A stretch of 6,771 nt of DNA from Akkermansia muciniphila (GTDB lineage: Bacteria > Verrucomicrobiota > Verrucomicrobiia > Verrucomicrobiales > V1-33). Location: contig CALQKQ020000205.1 of NCBI GenBank assembly GCA_943331195.2, forward strand, positions 1-6,771, in the 5' to 3' direction. The first letter of the stretch is position 1. The number at the start of each line of letters is the position of its first letter. Below the pieces are notes generated by a model that saw nothing but the letters and a program-made list of their open reading frames with translations, made no database searches and had not been told where the DNA came from. This document shows, piece by piece, positions 1 through 6,439 of this stretch. A program made the translations under genes and the position numbers.

Positions 1-1024
1 AAAAACGCGGCTCCTGCCCTGTATGAAAATAAGTTAGGGCAATCCGGTGCCACCCCGCCGCCAGCTCCGCCGCCCCCTCCAATTCCTTCACCCCGCGCCG
101 GTCGCTCGGCTCCTGCTCCACCACCGCCTGCCCTCCCACCCGCAGCGACCCCCCATTCATCGTCAGGTAAAAACGATGCCGCCCAGCCTTTTCTAGCCGA
201 ATCCATCCTTCATAGGCAATCGCGGTGTGATGCCCCACCTCGCCAAACCGCTTCAACGAAAAATCCTCCACCTGCCCGGCCCGCTCCGCCTTCACCTCAT
301 CGCTCCCTAAGCCCTCAAACACCCGCCCCCGATACAAGGTATACGCCAGCGAGCCCGGCACCCGCGTGTCCTGCAACAAATAGTGCGCGACCTGCTCGAT
401 CTCTCCCCCTGCCAAACGCATGTCCGGCATCCGCCCCGACGGTCGACTCGCCAACGGATCGCGCAAAAACCCTACCAAACTCCGAAAACTGTATTTCCGA
501 TCCAGCGCCCCCAACGCCACCGAACCCTCCGGCACCAACTCCACCCCCTTAGCGTCGCGCGGCGCGTGACACGCCACACAGCCCCTCGCTTCAAATAACT
601 CCCGCCCCGCCTTCGCCGCCACCGCATCCGGCGCCTCCAACGCCAAGGTCGAACCCTTCAAGGACAGCAAAAAATGCGTCAGCGCCCGCGCCACCTCGCC
701 TCGCTCCGCCTCCCCCAAATGCCCGAGCACATCCGGCATCAAGGTGCCTGGCTTGGTCCCCTGCGGATCCCGCAGATACGCCTCCACATACTGCGGATTG
801 ACCCGAGCCCCCAGCTCCGCCAGCCGCGGGGCCTGTTTCGACCGAGCCGCCAAGCCCCCAGCTCCCCCATGGCACGCCGCACAATTCAATTCCTCCACCA
901 ACACCTGCCCCTTCTGGCCCGCAGACAGTTGACTGCGCCCCAGCGCCCCCACCACCACCTCCCCAGCGCCCGCCGCCAACACACCACTCCACAAAAGGCT
1001 CATTATCGGGAAAATCTTCAACAT
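1..1024 (-). CDS. Secreted diheme cytochrome c with PA14-like C-terminal region (partial, 3' end outside window)
   Basis: The reading frame is open from the ATG at 1024 to the window edge (341 residues), so the C-terminus is missing. Residues 1-20 look like a Sec signal peptide: Lys3, then a hydrophobic stretch ending in LAAGA. An in-frame TAA lies 15 bases upstream. A later ATG (codon 8) would lose the only basic residue of the signal, so 1024 is preferred. Two class I cytochrome c modules are visible: CAACH at 48-52 with candidate distal Met96 (GTLMPD), and CVACH at 149-153 with candidate Met199 (GRMPD). Haem attachment through CXXCH implies a periplasmic protein. Residues about 255-341 (GWIRLEKAGRHRFYL, then AGWHRIALTYFHTG) follow the pattern of PA14-type beta-sandwich carbohydrate-binding domains, a pairing familiar in PVC bacteria. 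The role is probably periplasmic electron transfer linked to a substrate-binding module; the substrate is unknown. It begins 98 bases after hisH, with no functional link to it. Confidence 0.88.
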   Translation of the reverse strand, partial: MLKIFPIMSLLWSGVLAAGAGEVVVGALGRSQLSAGQKGQVLVEELNCAACHGGAGGLAARSKQAPRLAELGARVNPQYVEAYLRDPQGTKPGTLMPDVLGHLGEAERGEVARALTHFLLSLKGSTLALEAPDAVAAKAGRELFEARGCVACHAPRDAKGVELVPEGSVALGALDRKYSFRSLVGFLRDPLASRPSGRMPDMRLAGGEIEQVAHYLLQDTRVPGSLAYTLYRGRVFEGLGSDEVKAERAGQVEDFSLKRFGEVGHHTAIAYEGWIRLEKAGRHRFYLTMNGGSLRVGGQAVVEQEPSDRRGVKELEGAAELAAGWHRIALTYFHTGQEPRF

Positions 1025-1122
1025 GGCGAAGCCCCATCTTTAGCAGCTTTTCCTCCGCACCAAACAAAAAGTTGCACAAACCCGCTCGCCCCAGCCCGTC
1101 CGCGCCCCGCCACGTTCCCACC

Positions 1123-1752
1123 TCACTCGAGCCCGCCGCCGTGTCGGCGCACAAACTGCCCCAATAGCGCCAACCCCGCCGCCTGACTCTTCTCCGGGTG
1201 AAATTGGGTCGCGATGAGATTGCCGCGCTCAATGGCACACACAAAGTCGCCATCGTAATCCGTGATCCCCGCCGTCAGCGCCGGATCCGCCGGCGCCGGG
1301 TAGTAAGAGTGCACGAAATAGAAATACGGGTCGACCTCCTGCCCTTGCCAAGCCGCGCCATCCGCATGGCTCAGCCGCACCCGGTTCCAGCCCATGTGCG
1401 GCACCTTAAGCCCAGGCCGCGCCGCAAACTTCCGCACTTCTCCCTCAAAAACCCCCAACCCAGCCACCCCAGGATTCTCCTGACTGCGCTCAAAAAGAGC
1501 CTGATACCCAATGCAAATCCCAAAAAACGGCCGGTCTGCCGCAATCCATTCCCGCAGCGGCTCCACCAGCCCCTGCCGATGCAACCCCGCCATGGAATCG
1601 TCAAAACGCCCCTGGCCAGGAAATACTAGGGCATCCATCCCCGCAAAACCCGCCGGACTGTCCACATAGCGCGCCTCCACCCCCGTGCAGCGCAGGGCAT
1701 TGCGCACGCTCTGAAGAGTGCCGCCGCCGTAATCAATGATGCCCAGGTTCAT
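1123..1752 (-). CDS. hisH: Imidazole glycerol phosphate synthase, glutamine amidotransferase subunit HisH
   Basis: HisH hydrolyses glutamine and channels ammonia to HisF, which converts PRFAR to imidazole glycerol phosphate and AICAR in histidine biosynthesis (cytoplasmic). The product has 209 residues, normal for the family. The N-terminus MNLGIIDYGGG matches the first strand of class I amidotransferases. The catalytic triad is complete: Cys80 in the nucleophile elbow GICIGYQ, then His185 and Glu187 in TQFHPEKSQ. VPHMGWN (117-123) is the family's conserved segment. Residues 45-48 read PGQG where the family usually has PGVG. The start ATG at 1752 follows a T-rich leader without a Shine-Dalgarno sequence; the stop is TGA. 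hisB lies 86 bases upstream, consistent with a his transcription unit. hisF and hisA are not downstream; a cytochrome gene follows instead. The assignment is secure. Confidence 0.97.
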   Translation of the reverse strand: MNLGIIDYGGGTLQSVRNALRCTGVEARYVDSPAGFAGMDALVFPGQGRFDDSMAGLHRQGLVEPLREWIAADRPFFGICIGYQALFERSQENPGVAGLGVFEGEVRKFAARPGLKVPHMGWNRVRLSHADGAAWQGQEVDPYFYFVHSYYPAPADPALTAGITDYDGDFVCAIERGNLIATQFHPEKSQAAGLALLGQFVRRHGGGLE

Positions 1753-1776
1753 AAAACAAAAATAAAAAATAAACTA
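1753..1776 (-). promoter_or_regulatory. T-rich leader without Shine-Dalgarno in front of hisH
   Basis: Read on the minus strand, the bases directly before the hisH ATG are almost all T and A and end in TTTTTGTTTTATG, in sharp contrast with the GC-rich remainder of the hisB-hisH gap. No AGGAGG-like element is present. A similar TTTGTTTTTATG precedes dhaK. It may serve as an unstructured initiation region of the kind recognised by ribosomal protein S1. That role is inference, and no clear sigma-70 promoter could be assigned here. Confidence 0.3.
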
Positions 1777-1838
1777 GAGTAATCGTCCCCCATCCTCTCC
1801 CAAACGCGCCCAAGCCCGCCCCCGCTGCACCCCAACTC

Positions 1839-2432
1839 CTACAGCGCCTGCTTGGTGCTCGGCACCCCGATCACTCGAGAATCGCGCCGCATGGCTTGGT
1901 CCATGGCCCGCGCCAAACCCTTAAACAAAGCTTCCGCCATGTGGTGGGCATCCCTCCCATACAGGATTTCCGTGTGCACATTGGCCCCCACATTGAAGGC
2001 GAAAGCGCGCATAAATTCCTCCACCAGTTGAAATGGAAAGAGGCCAATGGCATCGACCCGCTCCGGCACGCGGTGCTCCAGATAGGCGCGCCCGCTCAGG
2101 TCGACCACCACCCGCGCCAGGGTTTCATCCATGGGAAGCAGCATGCTGCCATAGCGCACCAGGCTATGCTTGTCCCCCAGCGCCTGCCGGATCGCCTGGC
2201 CCAGCACGATCCCCGTGTCCTCCACGGTGTGGTGGAAGTCGACGTGCAGGTCTCCCAGAGCGCGCACCGTGAGATCAATCAAGCTGTGCTTGGCAAACAG
2301 CGTCAACATGTGATCGAAAAAACCGATCCCCGTATTGATGTCCGCTTGGCCTGAGCCATCCAGCAGCACAGAAATAGAAATATCGGTTTCCGCCGTGCGG
2401 CGGTCGATGGAAGCAAGGCGAGGTGATGACAT
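1839..2432 (-). CDS. hisB: Imidazoleglycerol-phosphate dehydratase HisB (monofunctional)
   Basis: HisB dehydrates imidazole glycerol phosphate to imidazole acetol phosphate, the step after IGP synthase in histidine biosynthesis. The 197-residue length fits the monofunctional dehydratase, not the larger enterobacterial fusion with histidinol phosphatase. The metal-binding signatures are all present: FFDHML around His41, DFHHTVED at 65-72 (His67, His68, Glu71), and GRDAHHMAEALFK at 159-171 (His163, His164, Glu167, Lys171). The N-terminal RRTAETDI is also typical. The ATG at 2432 lies 5 bases after the TAA of the upstream membrane-anchored protein and has no Shine-Dalgarno sequence, which suggests co-transcription and probably translational coupling. 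The gene ends in TAG, so TAG acts as a normal stop in this genome; this matters for the split dhaK gene. hisH follows after 86 bases. Confidence 0.97.
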   Translation of the reverse strand: MSSPRLASIDRRTAETDISISVLLDGSGQADINTGIGFFDHMLTLFAKHSLIDLTVRALGDLHVDFHHTVEDTGIVLGQAIRQALGDKHSLVRYGSMLLPMDETLARVVVDLSGRAYLEHRVPERVDAIGLFPFQLVEEFMRAFAFNVGANVHTEILYGRDAHHMAEALFKGLARAMDQAMRRDSRVIGVPSTKQAL

Positions 2433-2437
2433 GCGGA

Positions 2438-3811
2438 TTATTCGTCGCCAGCGGAAGCCTTCTTCTTGGCGAGCGATTTCACGACGAGCAAAATCACGAT
2501 CAGCAGCGCCGCGCCAGCGATCAGGATCAGAGGGAGCTTGGAAGCGGGTTCCTCGGCGGGTGCTTCTTCGACTTCCTCCTCGGGCGTGCTAGCAACGGTA
2601 GGAGCCTTCTTCACCGGGGCTCCGGCTGCGGTCTTGGCAGGCTCGCCAGCTTTGCCGGATTTAGCGGCGCCGGGCTTGGCTTCGCCATCTTCCGCAGTCG
2701 GCTTAGCCGCGCTGGCCTCGGCCGCCGCGCGGGAAGCCTCCACCGCCGCTTTTTTGGCTAAATCGGCGCGCTCCTTCACGAAGCTGTCCTTGCCAAAAAC
2801 TTTGGCCGCAGTCTCAAAGTTGCTCTGCGCCGCCAGGTAGCTCTTGTCGTAAAAGTTCTTCAGGCCAGTCTGAAAGGTGGTAGCGGCCGCCTTGGTGGCG
2901 TCGAGGTCCAACTTGTTGATGCGGGCCGCCTCTTTGGTCAGGGCAAGCTTGGCATCGGTGAGGGACTTCAGGTCGTATTCGCTAAAGGCGGTGATGCCCA
3001 GCTTGGCCTTGCGGTCCTCTTCTAAGCGCAGCTTGAGGTCGGCTTCCTCCTGCTTGAGGGCTTCCTCAAATCGCTTTTGATCTTCGGGAGACAGCGACTT
3101 GACGCCCTCTAGGCGATTTTTCGATTTGATCGGCTGCTCTGCGGCAAGGCGCTCCAGGGTCTTTTCCATCTCCGGCAGGACCGCTTTGAAAAGCTCTAAG
3201 GCCCGCACCGTCTCTACCGAGGCTGGCTTGGTTGTCTCCAACTCCGCTAGCAGGCGGTAGGCCGCCTCGTACTTGTTTGCCTTGAGCAGCTTCTCCATCT
3301 CCACGCGGCGCAGCCGAGCTTCAAAGTTGTAGGCATTCCAGTCCAGTTCCGCCGGCGTGATCCAGGTGCCTTCCAGTTTCTTGGCCCCAGACTTCGCCTG
3401 CGCCATTTCTTCCTGATAGGTCTTCAAGATCGCTTCCACCTCGCCCTTGTGGCGGCTCGTTGGATATTTCTTGAGAAAGGGCTCCAGCTTTTCCGCAATG
3501 ACATTTTGATACTCCGCATCCGACATCAAATCCTTCGTCGGCACCAACTTGGCCAACTCCACTGCCGCAAACTGGTCCGGAGTCGCCTTGACCAACTCCA
3601 CAATGTCTTTGCGCTGCACCGTCTTGGTCTCCTTCACCGTCTTGGAGGCCTGGATCTCAATCTTAACCTCCGTGGCCGTTTCGCTGAGGATCACCCCATC
3701 CAGCTTCTCGCCAGACTTCAGCTTAATGATATCGCCAGCCAGCGTAAGGCCCGCGCTGGCCACCAGGGCCAAAACGCACGAAGAAGAAAAGCGGAGGGAA
3801 ACAGGCATCAT
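2438..3811 (-). CDS. Signal-peptide protein with Lys/Glu-rich helical body and C-terminal membrane anchor, function unknown
   Basis: I do not recognise a named family. From the tandem ATGATG at 3811/3808 the product has 457 residues. Residues 2-25 form a Sec signal (Arg near the N-terminus, then CVLALVASAGLTLA). The mature N-terminus, about 26-75, has the pattern DIIKLKSGEKLDGVI...VKIEI...VQRKDIVELV, suggestive of a small Sm- or SH3-like beta-barrel. EGTWITPAEL (about 147-156) follows, then charged helices. The segments around 175-195 (ANKYEAAYRLLAELE) and 319-340 (DKSYLAAQSNFETAAKVFG) resemble TPR-type helix pairs. An Ala/Pro/Lys/Glu-rich linker (about 360-425) leads to one membrane helix at 426-444 (LPLILIAGAALLIVILLVV) and a short KSLAKKK tail. 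The predicted topology is a periplasmic body with the C-terminus in the cytoplasm. An upstream GTG at 3907 would add 32 residues but would bury the signal peptide, so it was not used. hisB follows 5 bases after the TAA stop. Confidence 0.9.
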   Translation of the reverse strand: MMPVSLRFSSSCVLALVASAGLTLAGDIIKLKSGEKLDGVILSETATEVKIEIQASKTVKETKTVQRKDIVELVKATPDQFAAVELAKLVPTKDLMSDAEYQNVIAEKLEPFLKKYPTSRHKGEVEAILKTYQEEMAQAKSGAKKLEGTWITPAELDWNAYNFEARLRRVEMEKLLKANKYEAAYRLLAELETTKPASVETVRALELFKAVLPEMEKTLERLAAEQPIKSKNRLEGVKSLSPEDQKRFEEALKQEEADLKLRLEEDRKAKLGITAFSEYDLKSLTDAKLALTKEAARINKLDLDATKAAATTFQTGLKNFYDKSYLAAQSNFETAAKVFGKDSFVKERADLAKKAAVEASRAAAEASAAKPTAEDGEAKPGAAKSGKAGEPAKTAAGAPVKKAPTVASTPEEEVEEAPAEEPASKLPLILIAGAALLIVILLVVKSLAKKKASAGDE

Positions 3812-3883
3812 AAATGGAATAAGAAAGAAATGGAGAACGAAAGAGAAGTAAGGTGAGCCCAATGCTGTTGCGGGACGCGCCAT

Positions 3884-3911
3884 GTTGTACCGGGGGGGAG
3901 GGGCCACTCAA
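3884..3911 (-). promoter_or_regulatory. Candidate sigma-70-like promoter for the membrane-anchored protein and downstream hisB
   Basis: On the minus strand, TTGAGT (3911-3906) and TACAAC (3889-3884) are separated by 16 bases. Each hexamer matches four of six consensus positions. The pair lies in the gap between dhaK and the next gene, about 75 bases before the start codon. The spacing and position are reasonable, but hexamers this weak can occur by chance. Confidence 0.25.
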
Positions 3912-3912
3912 G

Positions 3913-3941
3913 GGAAATCTACCGCCGTCTCCGGGATTTCC
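3913..3941. repeat. Perfect 7-bp inverted repeat, GGAAATC-N15-GATTTCC
   Basis: GGAAATC at 3913-3919 and GATTTCC at 3935-3941 are exact reverse complements with centres 22 bases apart, about two helical turns. The repeat abuts the candidate -35 element at 3906-3911. No T-run follows it in the direction of dhaK transcription, so an intrinsic terminator is unlikely. A dimeric regulator's operator or a transcript hairpin are both possible. Confidence 0.35.
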
Positions 3942-3968
3942 TCGCGCCGCCCGCCCCGCCCGGAGCCA

Positions 3969-4994
3969 TCACCACGGGATCCCGCTGGTGTCGGCTTTCG
4001 TGTAGCAAACGCTGGCGCAAGGCAAATCCCACAGGTGTTTCAACTCCGCGTCGAGCTTGGTTAGACTGAGGGAAAAACCGGCCATTTCTTGGCAAGTCAC
4101 CAATGGCCCAATGATGGTGTCGTGCACCACCAAGCCCCGCTCCCGCAGCAGCGCTTTGACCTTCCGGTTGATGATGAGCAATTCCATCATCGTGGTCGCC
4201 CCCAGGCTATTGACGAAAAGCACCACCTCGTCGCCCGCTGCAAAGCTCAGGTCGTCCGCAAAAATAAGGTCGAGCAACAGCGGCGCCAATTCGTCCGCCG
4301 TCCCCAGCGGAATCAAACCCACTCCTTTTTCCCCGTGGATGCCCATGCCCAATCCAATCTCGTCCTCCCCAATCTCAAAGGTCGGCTTCCCCGTAGCCGG
4401 AATCGAGCCCGGAGACATGGAAACCCCCACGGAACGCGAGGCATCGCGCGCCTAGAAGTCGAGGCGCTCCAATTCATCCAGCGAATCCACCGTGGCCGCC
4501 GCCGCGCCCGCCAGCTTGACGATGGGCACCAGCCCCGCGATGCCGCGGCGGTCTTGCTTGCGCTCGGGAGGAGCGCTGCAGACGTCATCCCAAATCAGCA
4601 CCGTGCGCACTTCAATGCCCTCTTCGGCGGCCAGTTCCGCACCCATGTCGAAGTTCATCACATCCCCAGCATAGTTGCCGTAAAGATAGAGCACCCCCTT
4701 GCCCCGGTTCACCGCTTGCGTCCCCTCCAAAACAATATCGGGAGGCGGGGCCGCGAAGATGTCCCCGCAGGCCGCCCCATCGGCGAGACCGTCGCCCACC
4801 AAACCGTGGTAGATCGGCTCGTGCCCAGAGCCCCCGCCCACCAGCAAGCCAGGAGCGTTGGAACGAAGGTTATTCATCACAATGCTGCCGCGGCCCACTT
4901 TGCGGGCGGCCCCATCATAGGCTTCCACCAGCCCATCAAGCAGTTCGGCGGCACAGGCATTGGGGTCGTTGATGATTTTTTTGATCTTGGCCAT
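3969..4994 (-). pseudogene. dhaK: Dihydroxyacetone kinase subunit DhaK, interrupted by one in-frame TAG
   Basis: DhaK binds dihydroxyacetone covalently for phosphorylation by a partner DhaL domain. Read through from the ATG at 4994 to the TGA at 3969, the frame has 341 codons, close to the family length. Codon 181 is TAG. Before it lie GGGSGHEP (53-60, catalytic-type His58), GDIFAAP (77-83), NYAGDVMNFD (107-116, Asp111) and RRGIAG (149-154). After it lie GKPTFEIGEDE (202-212), GMGIHGE (216-222, with His220 matching the substrate-binding histidine of DhaK), DEVVLFVNSLGAT and a C-terminal CQEMAGFSLSLTKLD. No frameshift or gap is needed to align the two parts. The 180-residue product made by termination would lack His220 and should be inactive. 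No dhaL or dhaM is adjacent. The leader (4995-5028) is pyrimidine-rich with no Shine-Dalgarno. Possible explanations are a recent nonsense mutation, a sequencing error, or, less likely, readthrough. Confidence 0.9.
4452..4454 (-). other. In-frame amber codon splitting dhaK
   Basis: The plus strand reads CTA, giving TAG on the coding strand, between ...ELERLDF and ARDASRSVGVSMSPG. Family members have a continuous segment of the same length here, roughly E-x-E-R, then three or four residues, then A-N/R-x-x-x-R-S-x-G-V. The stop therefore substitutes for one residue and is not an insertion or deletion. Single-base changes from CAG, AAG or GAG would all produce it. Confidence 0.9.
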
Positions 4995-5028
4995 AAAAAC
5001 AAAGAGGTTGGAAAAAAAGGAAAAGGTC
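4995..5028 (-). promoter_or_regulatory. Pyrimidine-rich leader of dhaK
   Basis: The minus strand directly before the dhaK ATG is almost entirely C and T and ends in CTCTTTGTTTTTATG. It has no purine-rich ribosome-binding site. The leader of the gene starting at 3811 (3812-3850) has the same character, rich in CTT, TTC and TCT. An S1-type or leader-accessibility mode of initiation is inferred. Confidence 0.3.
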
Positions 5029-5116
5029 CTGCGCGCCCATAGCGGACGTTTGGCCCCATGGCAAAGGAAAACCCCGCCGCCGCGCGGCCAACTCGCCCCC
5101 CACCGCGCTCCCGAAC

Positions 5117-6256
5117 TCAGCGCTGCACGCTGAATTGATACACGGTCCGGCTGCCATAGGTCTCCCCCGGCCGCAGCACCGTGGAGGGGAACTCCGCATG
5201 ATTCGGGCTGTCCGGGAAATGCTGGGTTTCTAGACACAGCGCCCCGCGGCGCTCATACTTAAGCCCACCCTTGCCCGAGATGGCCGGGCCGTCCCCATTC
5301 ATGGTGTATAACTGGATGCCGGGCTCAGTGGTAAGGCATTCCATGACCCGACCACTGGTGGGCTCCGTCACTCGCGCCGCGAGGCGCAGGCTGCCCGAAG
5401 GCCCCTGGACCACAAAGTTGTGGTCATAGCCCTTCCCATAAACCAATGCCGGAACCCCCGCCTGGTCGATCCGCTTCCCCACCGCGACCGGCTCGCGGAA
5501 GTCCAGCGGGGTTCCCTCCACCGCCGCCAAAATGCCCGTGGGAATCAAATCGGCGTCCGTGTCGGTATACTGCTGGCATTTCAATTCCAAGAGGTGGTCC
5601 AGAATCGGCCCGCTGCCCGCGCCCGCCAGGTTGAAATAGGAATGGTTCGTCAAATTGACCACCGTCGCCTTGTCGGTGGTGGCCCGGTAGCTGATGTCTA
5701 AAGCGTTTTTCTCCGTCAAAGTGTAGGTCACGGTACAGTCCAGCGCCCCGGGAAATCCCTCTTCGCCGTCTGCACTCACGTAGTGTAACTCCAAGCGCGC
5801 CGCGCCGTCCTGCGCTGCCGCCGCCGTGGCCTTCCACACCTTCTTGTCAAAACCGTCCTTGCCCCCGTGCAGGCTGTGCCCGCCGTGCGCCGCCGTGACC
5901 TGCACCGGCTTCCCCTCCAACTTAAACTGCCCTTTGGCGATGCGGTTGCCATAGCGTCCAATGATGGCCCCAAAATACGGGTGCCCCGCCTCATACTCCG
6001 CCAAGCTGTCAAAGCCCAACACCACGTCGCCCAGCTTGCCGCGGGCATCCGGCACCTTCAAACTGACCACAATGCCGCCATACGTCGCAATGCGAGCCTC
6101 CATCCCCGAGGCGTTGGTTAAAGTATAAAGATCAATGGCAGCTCCCGAAGAGAGCTTGCCGAACGGAGTTTGTTTGATGCTGGCTTCCATGGCGTGTGCC
6201 GAGCACAACAAGAGCCCAGGGGCCAACGCAAGGAGGAGTGGGAGAAATGTGCTCAT
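5117..6256 (-). CDS. galM: Secreted aldose 1-epimerase (galactose mutarotase)
   Basis: The enzyme interconverts alpha and beta anomers of aldoses such as galactose and glucose. The product has 379 residues: a signal-like N-terminus (1-22, ending LLLCSAHA) and a full mutarotase domain (about 28-378). Key residues are visible: GRYGNRI (100-106, substrate-contact Arg101), HSLHGG (127-132, His130), NLTNHSYFNLAG (201-212, catalytic acid His205), GYDHNF (276-281, Asp278), TTEPGIQLYT (309-318) and CLETQ (341-345, catalytic base Glu343). These correspond to His96, His170, Asp243 and Glu304 of the Lactococcus enzyme. The signal sequence implies a periplasmic or surface location, but its n-region lacks Lys or Arg. 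Cys18 in LLLC is a poor lipobox. An in-frame TGA 18 bases upstream of the ATG (6275-6277) fixes the start at 6256. No Shine-Dalgarno is seen; AAAAA precedes the ATG. dhaK follows after 122 bases. Confidence 0.95.
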   Translation of the reverse strand: MSTFLPLLLALAPGLLLCSAHAMEASIKQTPFGKLSSGAAIDLYTLTNASGMEARIATYGGIVVSLKVPDARGKLGDVVLGFDSLAEYEAGHPYFGAIIGRYGNRIAKGQFKLEGKPVQVTAAHGGHSLHGGKDGFDKKVWKATAAAAQDGAARLELHYVSADGEEGFPGALDCTVTYTLTEKNALDISYRATTDKATVVNLTNHSYFNLAGAGSGPILDHLLELKCQQYTDTDADLIPTGILAAVEGTPLDFREPVAVGKRIDQAGVPALVYGKGYDHNFVVQGPSGSLRLAARVTEPTSGRVMECLTTEPGIQLYTMNGDGPAISGKGGLKYERRGALCLETQHFPDSPNHAEFPSTVLRPGETYGSRTVYQFSVQR

Positions 6257-6341
6257 TTTTTGAAGGGGTGGACCTCAGCCCACTCCCATTCAAGCAGAGC
6301 CCCCCCGGGGGCGCGCAAGCGAATTCACTCCATCTCACCGC

Positions 6342-6347
6342 CCTCCT
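6342..6347 (-). promoter_or_regulatory. Isolated perfect Shine-Dalgarno AGGAGG before a three-codon ATG-GAG-TGA frame
   Basis: The minus strand reads AAAGGAGG, then 8 bases to an ATG at 6333, followed at once by GAG and TGA. A GTG at 6338 opens a longer frame (to 6132) that runs into galM out of phase and looks like noise. This is the only textbook ribosome-binding site spacing noticed in the window, yet it serves no recognisable protein. It could be a minimal leader ORF, a relic of a lost gene, or chance. Confidence 0.3.
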
Positions 6348-6439
6348 TTCTCACCATAAGCATGAACCGACCTGGCCCCGCGCGGAATCCTCCGCCGCCA
6401 AAAGCCGACCGCAGGCCGAGACCGCCACAAGCTACCAGG

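Noticed and set aside
674..1186. Plus-strand frame of 170 codons, Pro/Arg/His-rich
   Set aside because: It is antisense to the cytochrome c gene and part of hisH, with composition typical of a shadow frame.
591..1253. Minus-strand frame of 220 codons, very Gly-rich
   Set aside because: It overlaps both hisH and the cytochrome c gene out of frame, and those carry catalytic triad and CXXCH motifs respectively.
3812..3907. Upstream GTG start for the membrane-anchored protein
   Set aside because: It would bury a good signal peptide 32 residues inside and cross the candidate promoter; ATGATG at 3811/3808 fits better.
4452..4454. Pyrrolysine insertion at the dhaK TAG
   Set aside because: No pyl gene or supporting element is in the window, DhaK has no known pyrrolysine residue, and hisB uses TAG as a normal stop.
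4089..5042. Long plus-strand frame (317 codons) across dhaK
   Set aside because: It is antisense to a clearly recognisable DhaK reading frame; its His/Arg/Gln-rich translation has no motif and reflects codon-position GC bias.
5079..5088. Palindrome GCCGCGCGGC after galM as a terminator
   Set aside because: It has no loop and is followed by only a short T-run after GGCGGGG; it does not form a convincing intrinsic terminator.
4995..5237. N-terminal extension of dhaK by 81 codons
   Set aside because: It overlaps the 3' end of galM and lacks family similarity; DhaK proteins start near MAKIKKIIND (ATG at 4994).
6132..6338. 68-codon minus-strand frame with GTG start near AGGAGG
   Set aside because: It overlaps galM out of frame, has only 3 bases between the Shine-Dalgarno and GTG, and shows no motif.
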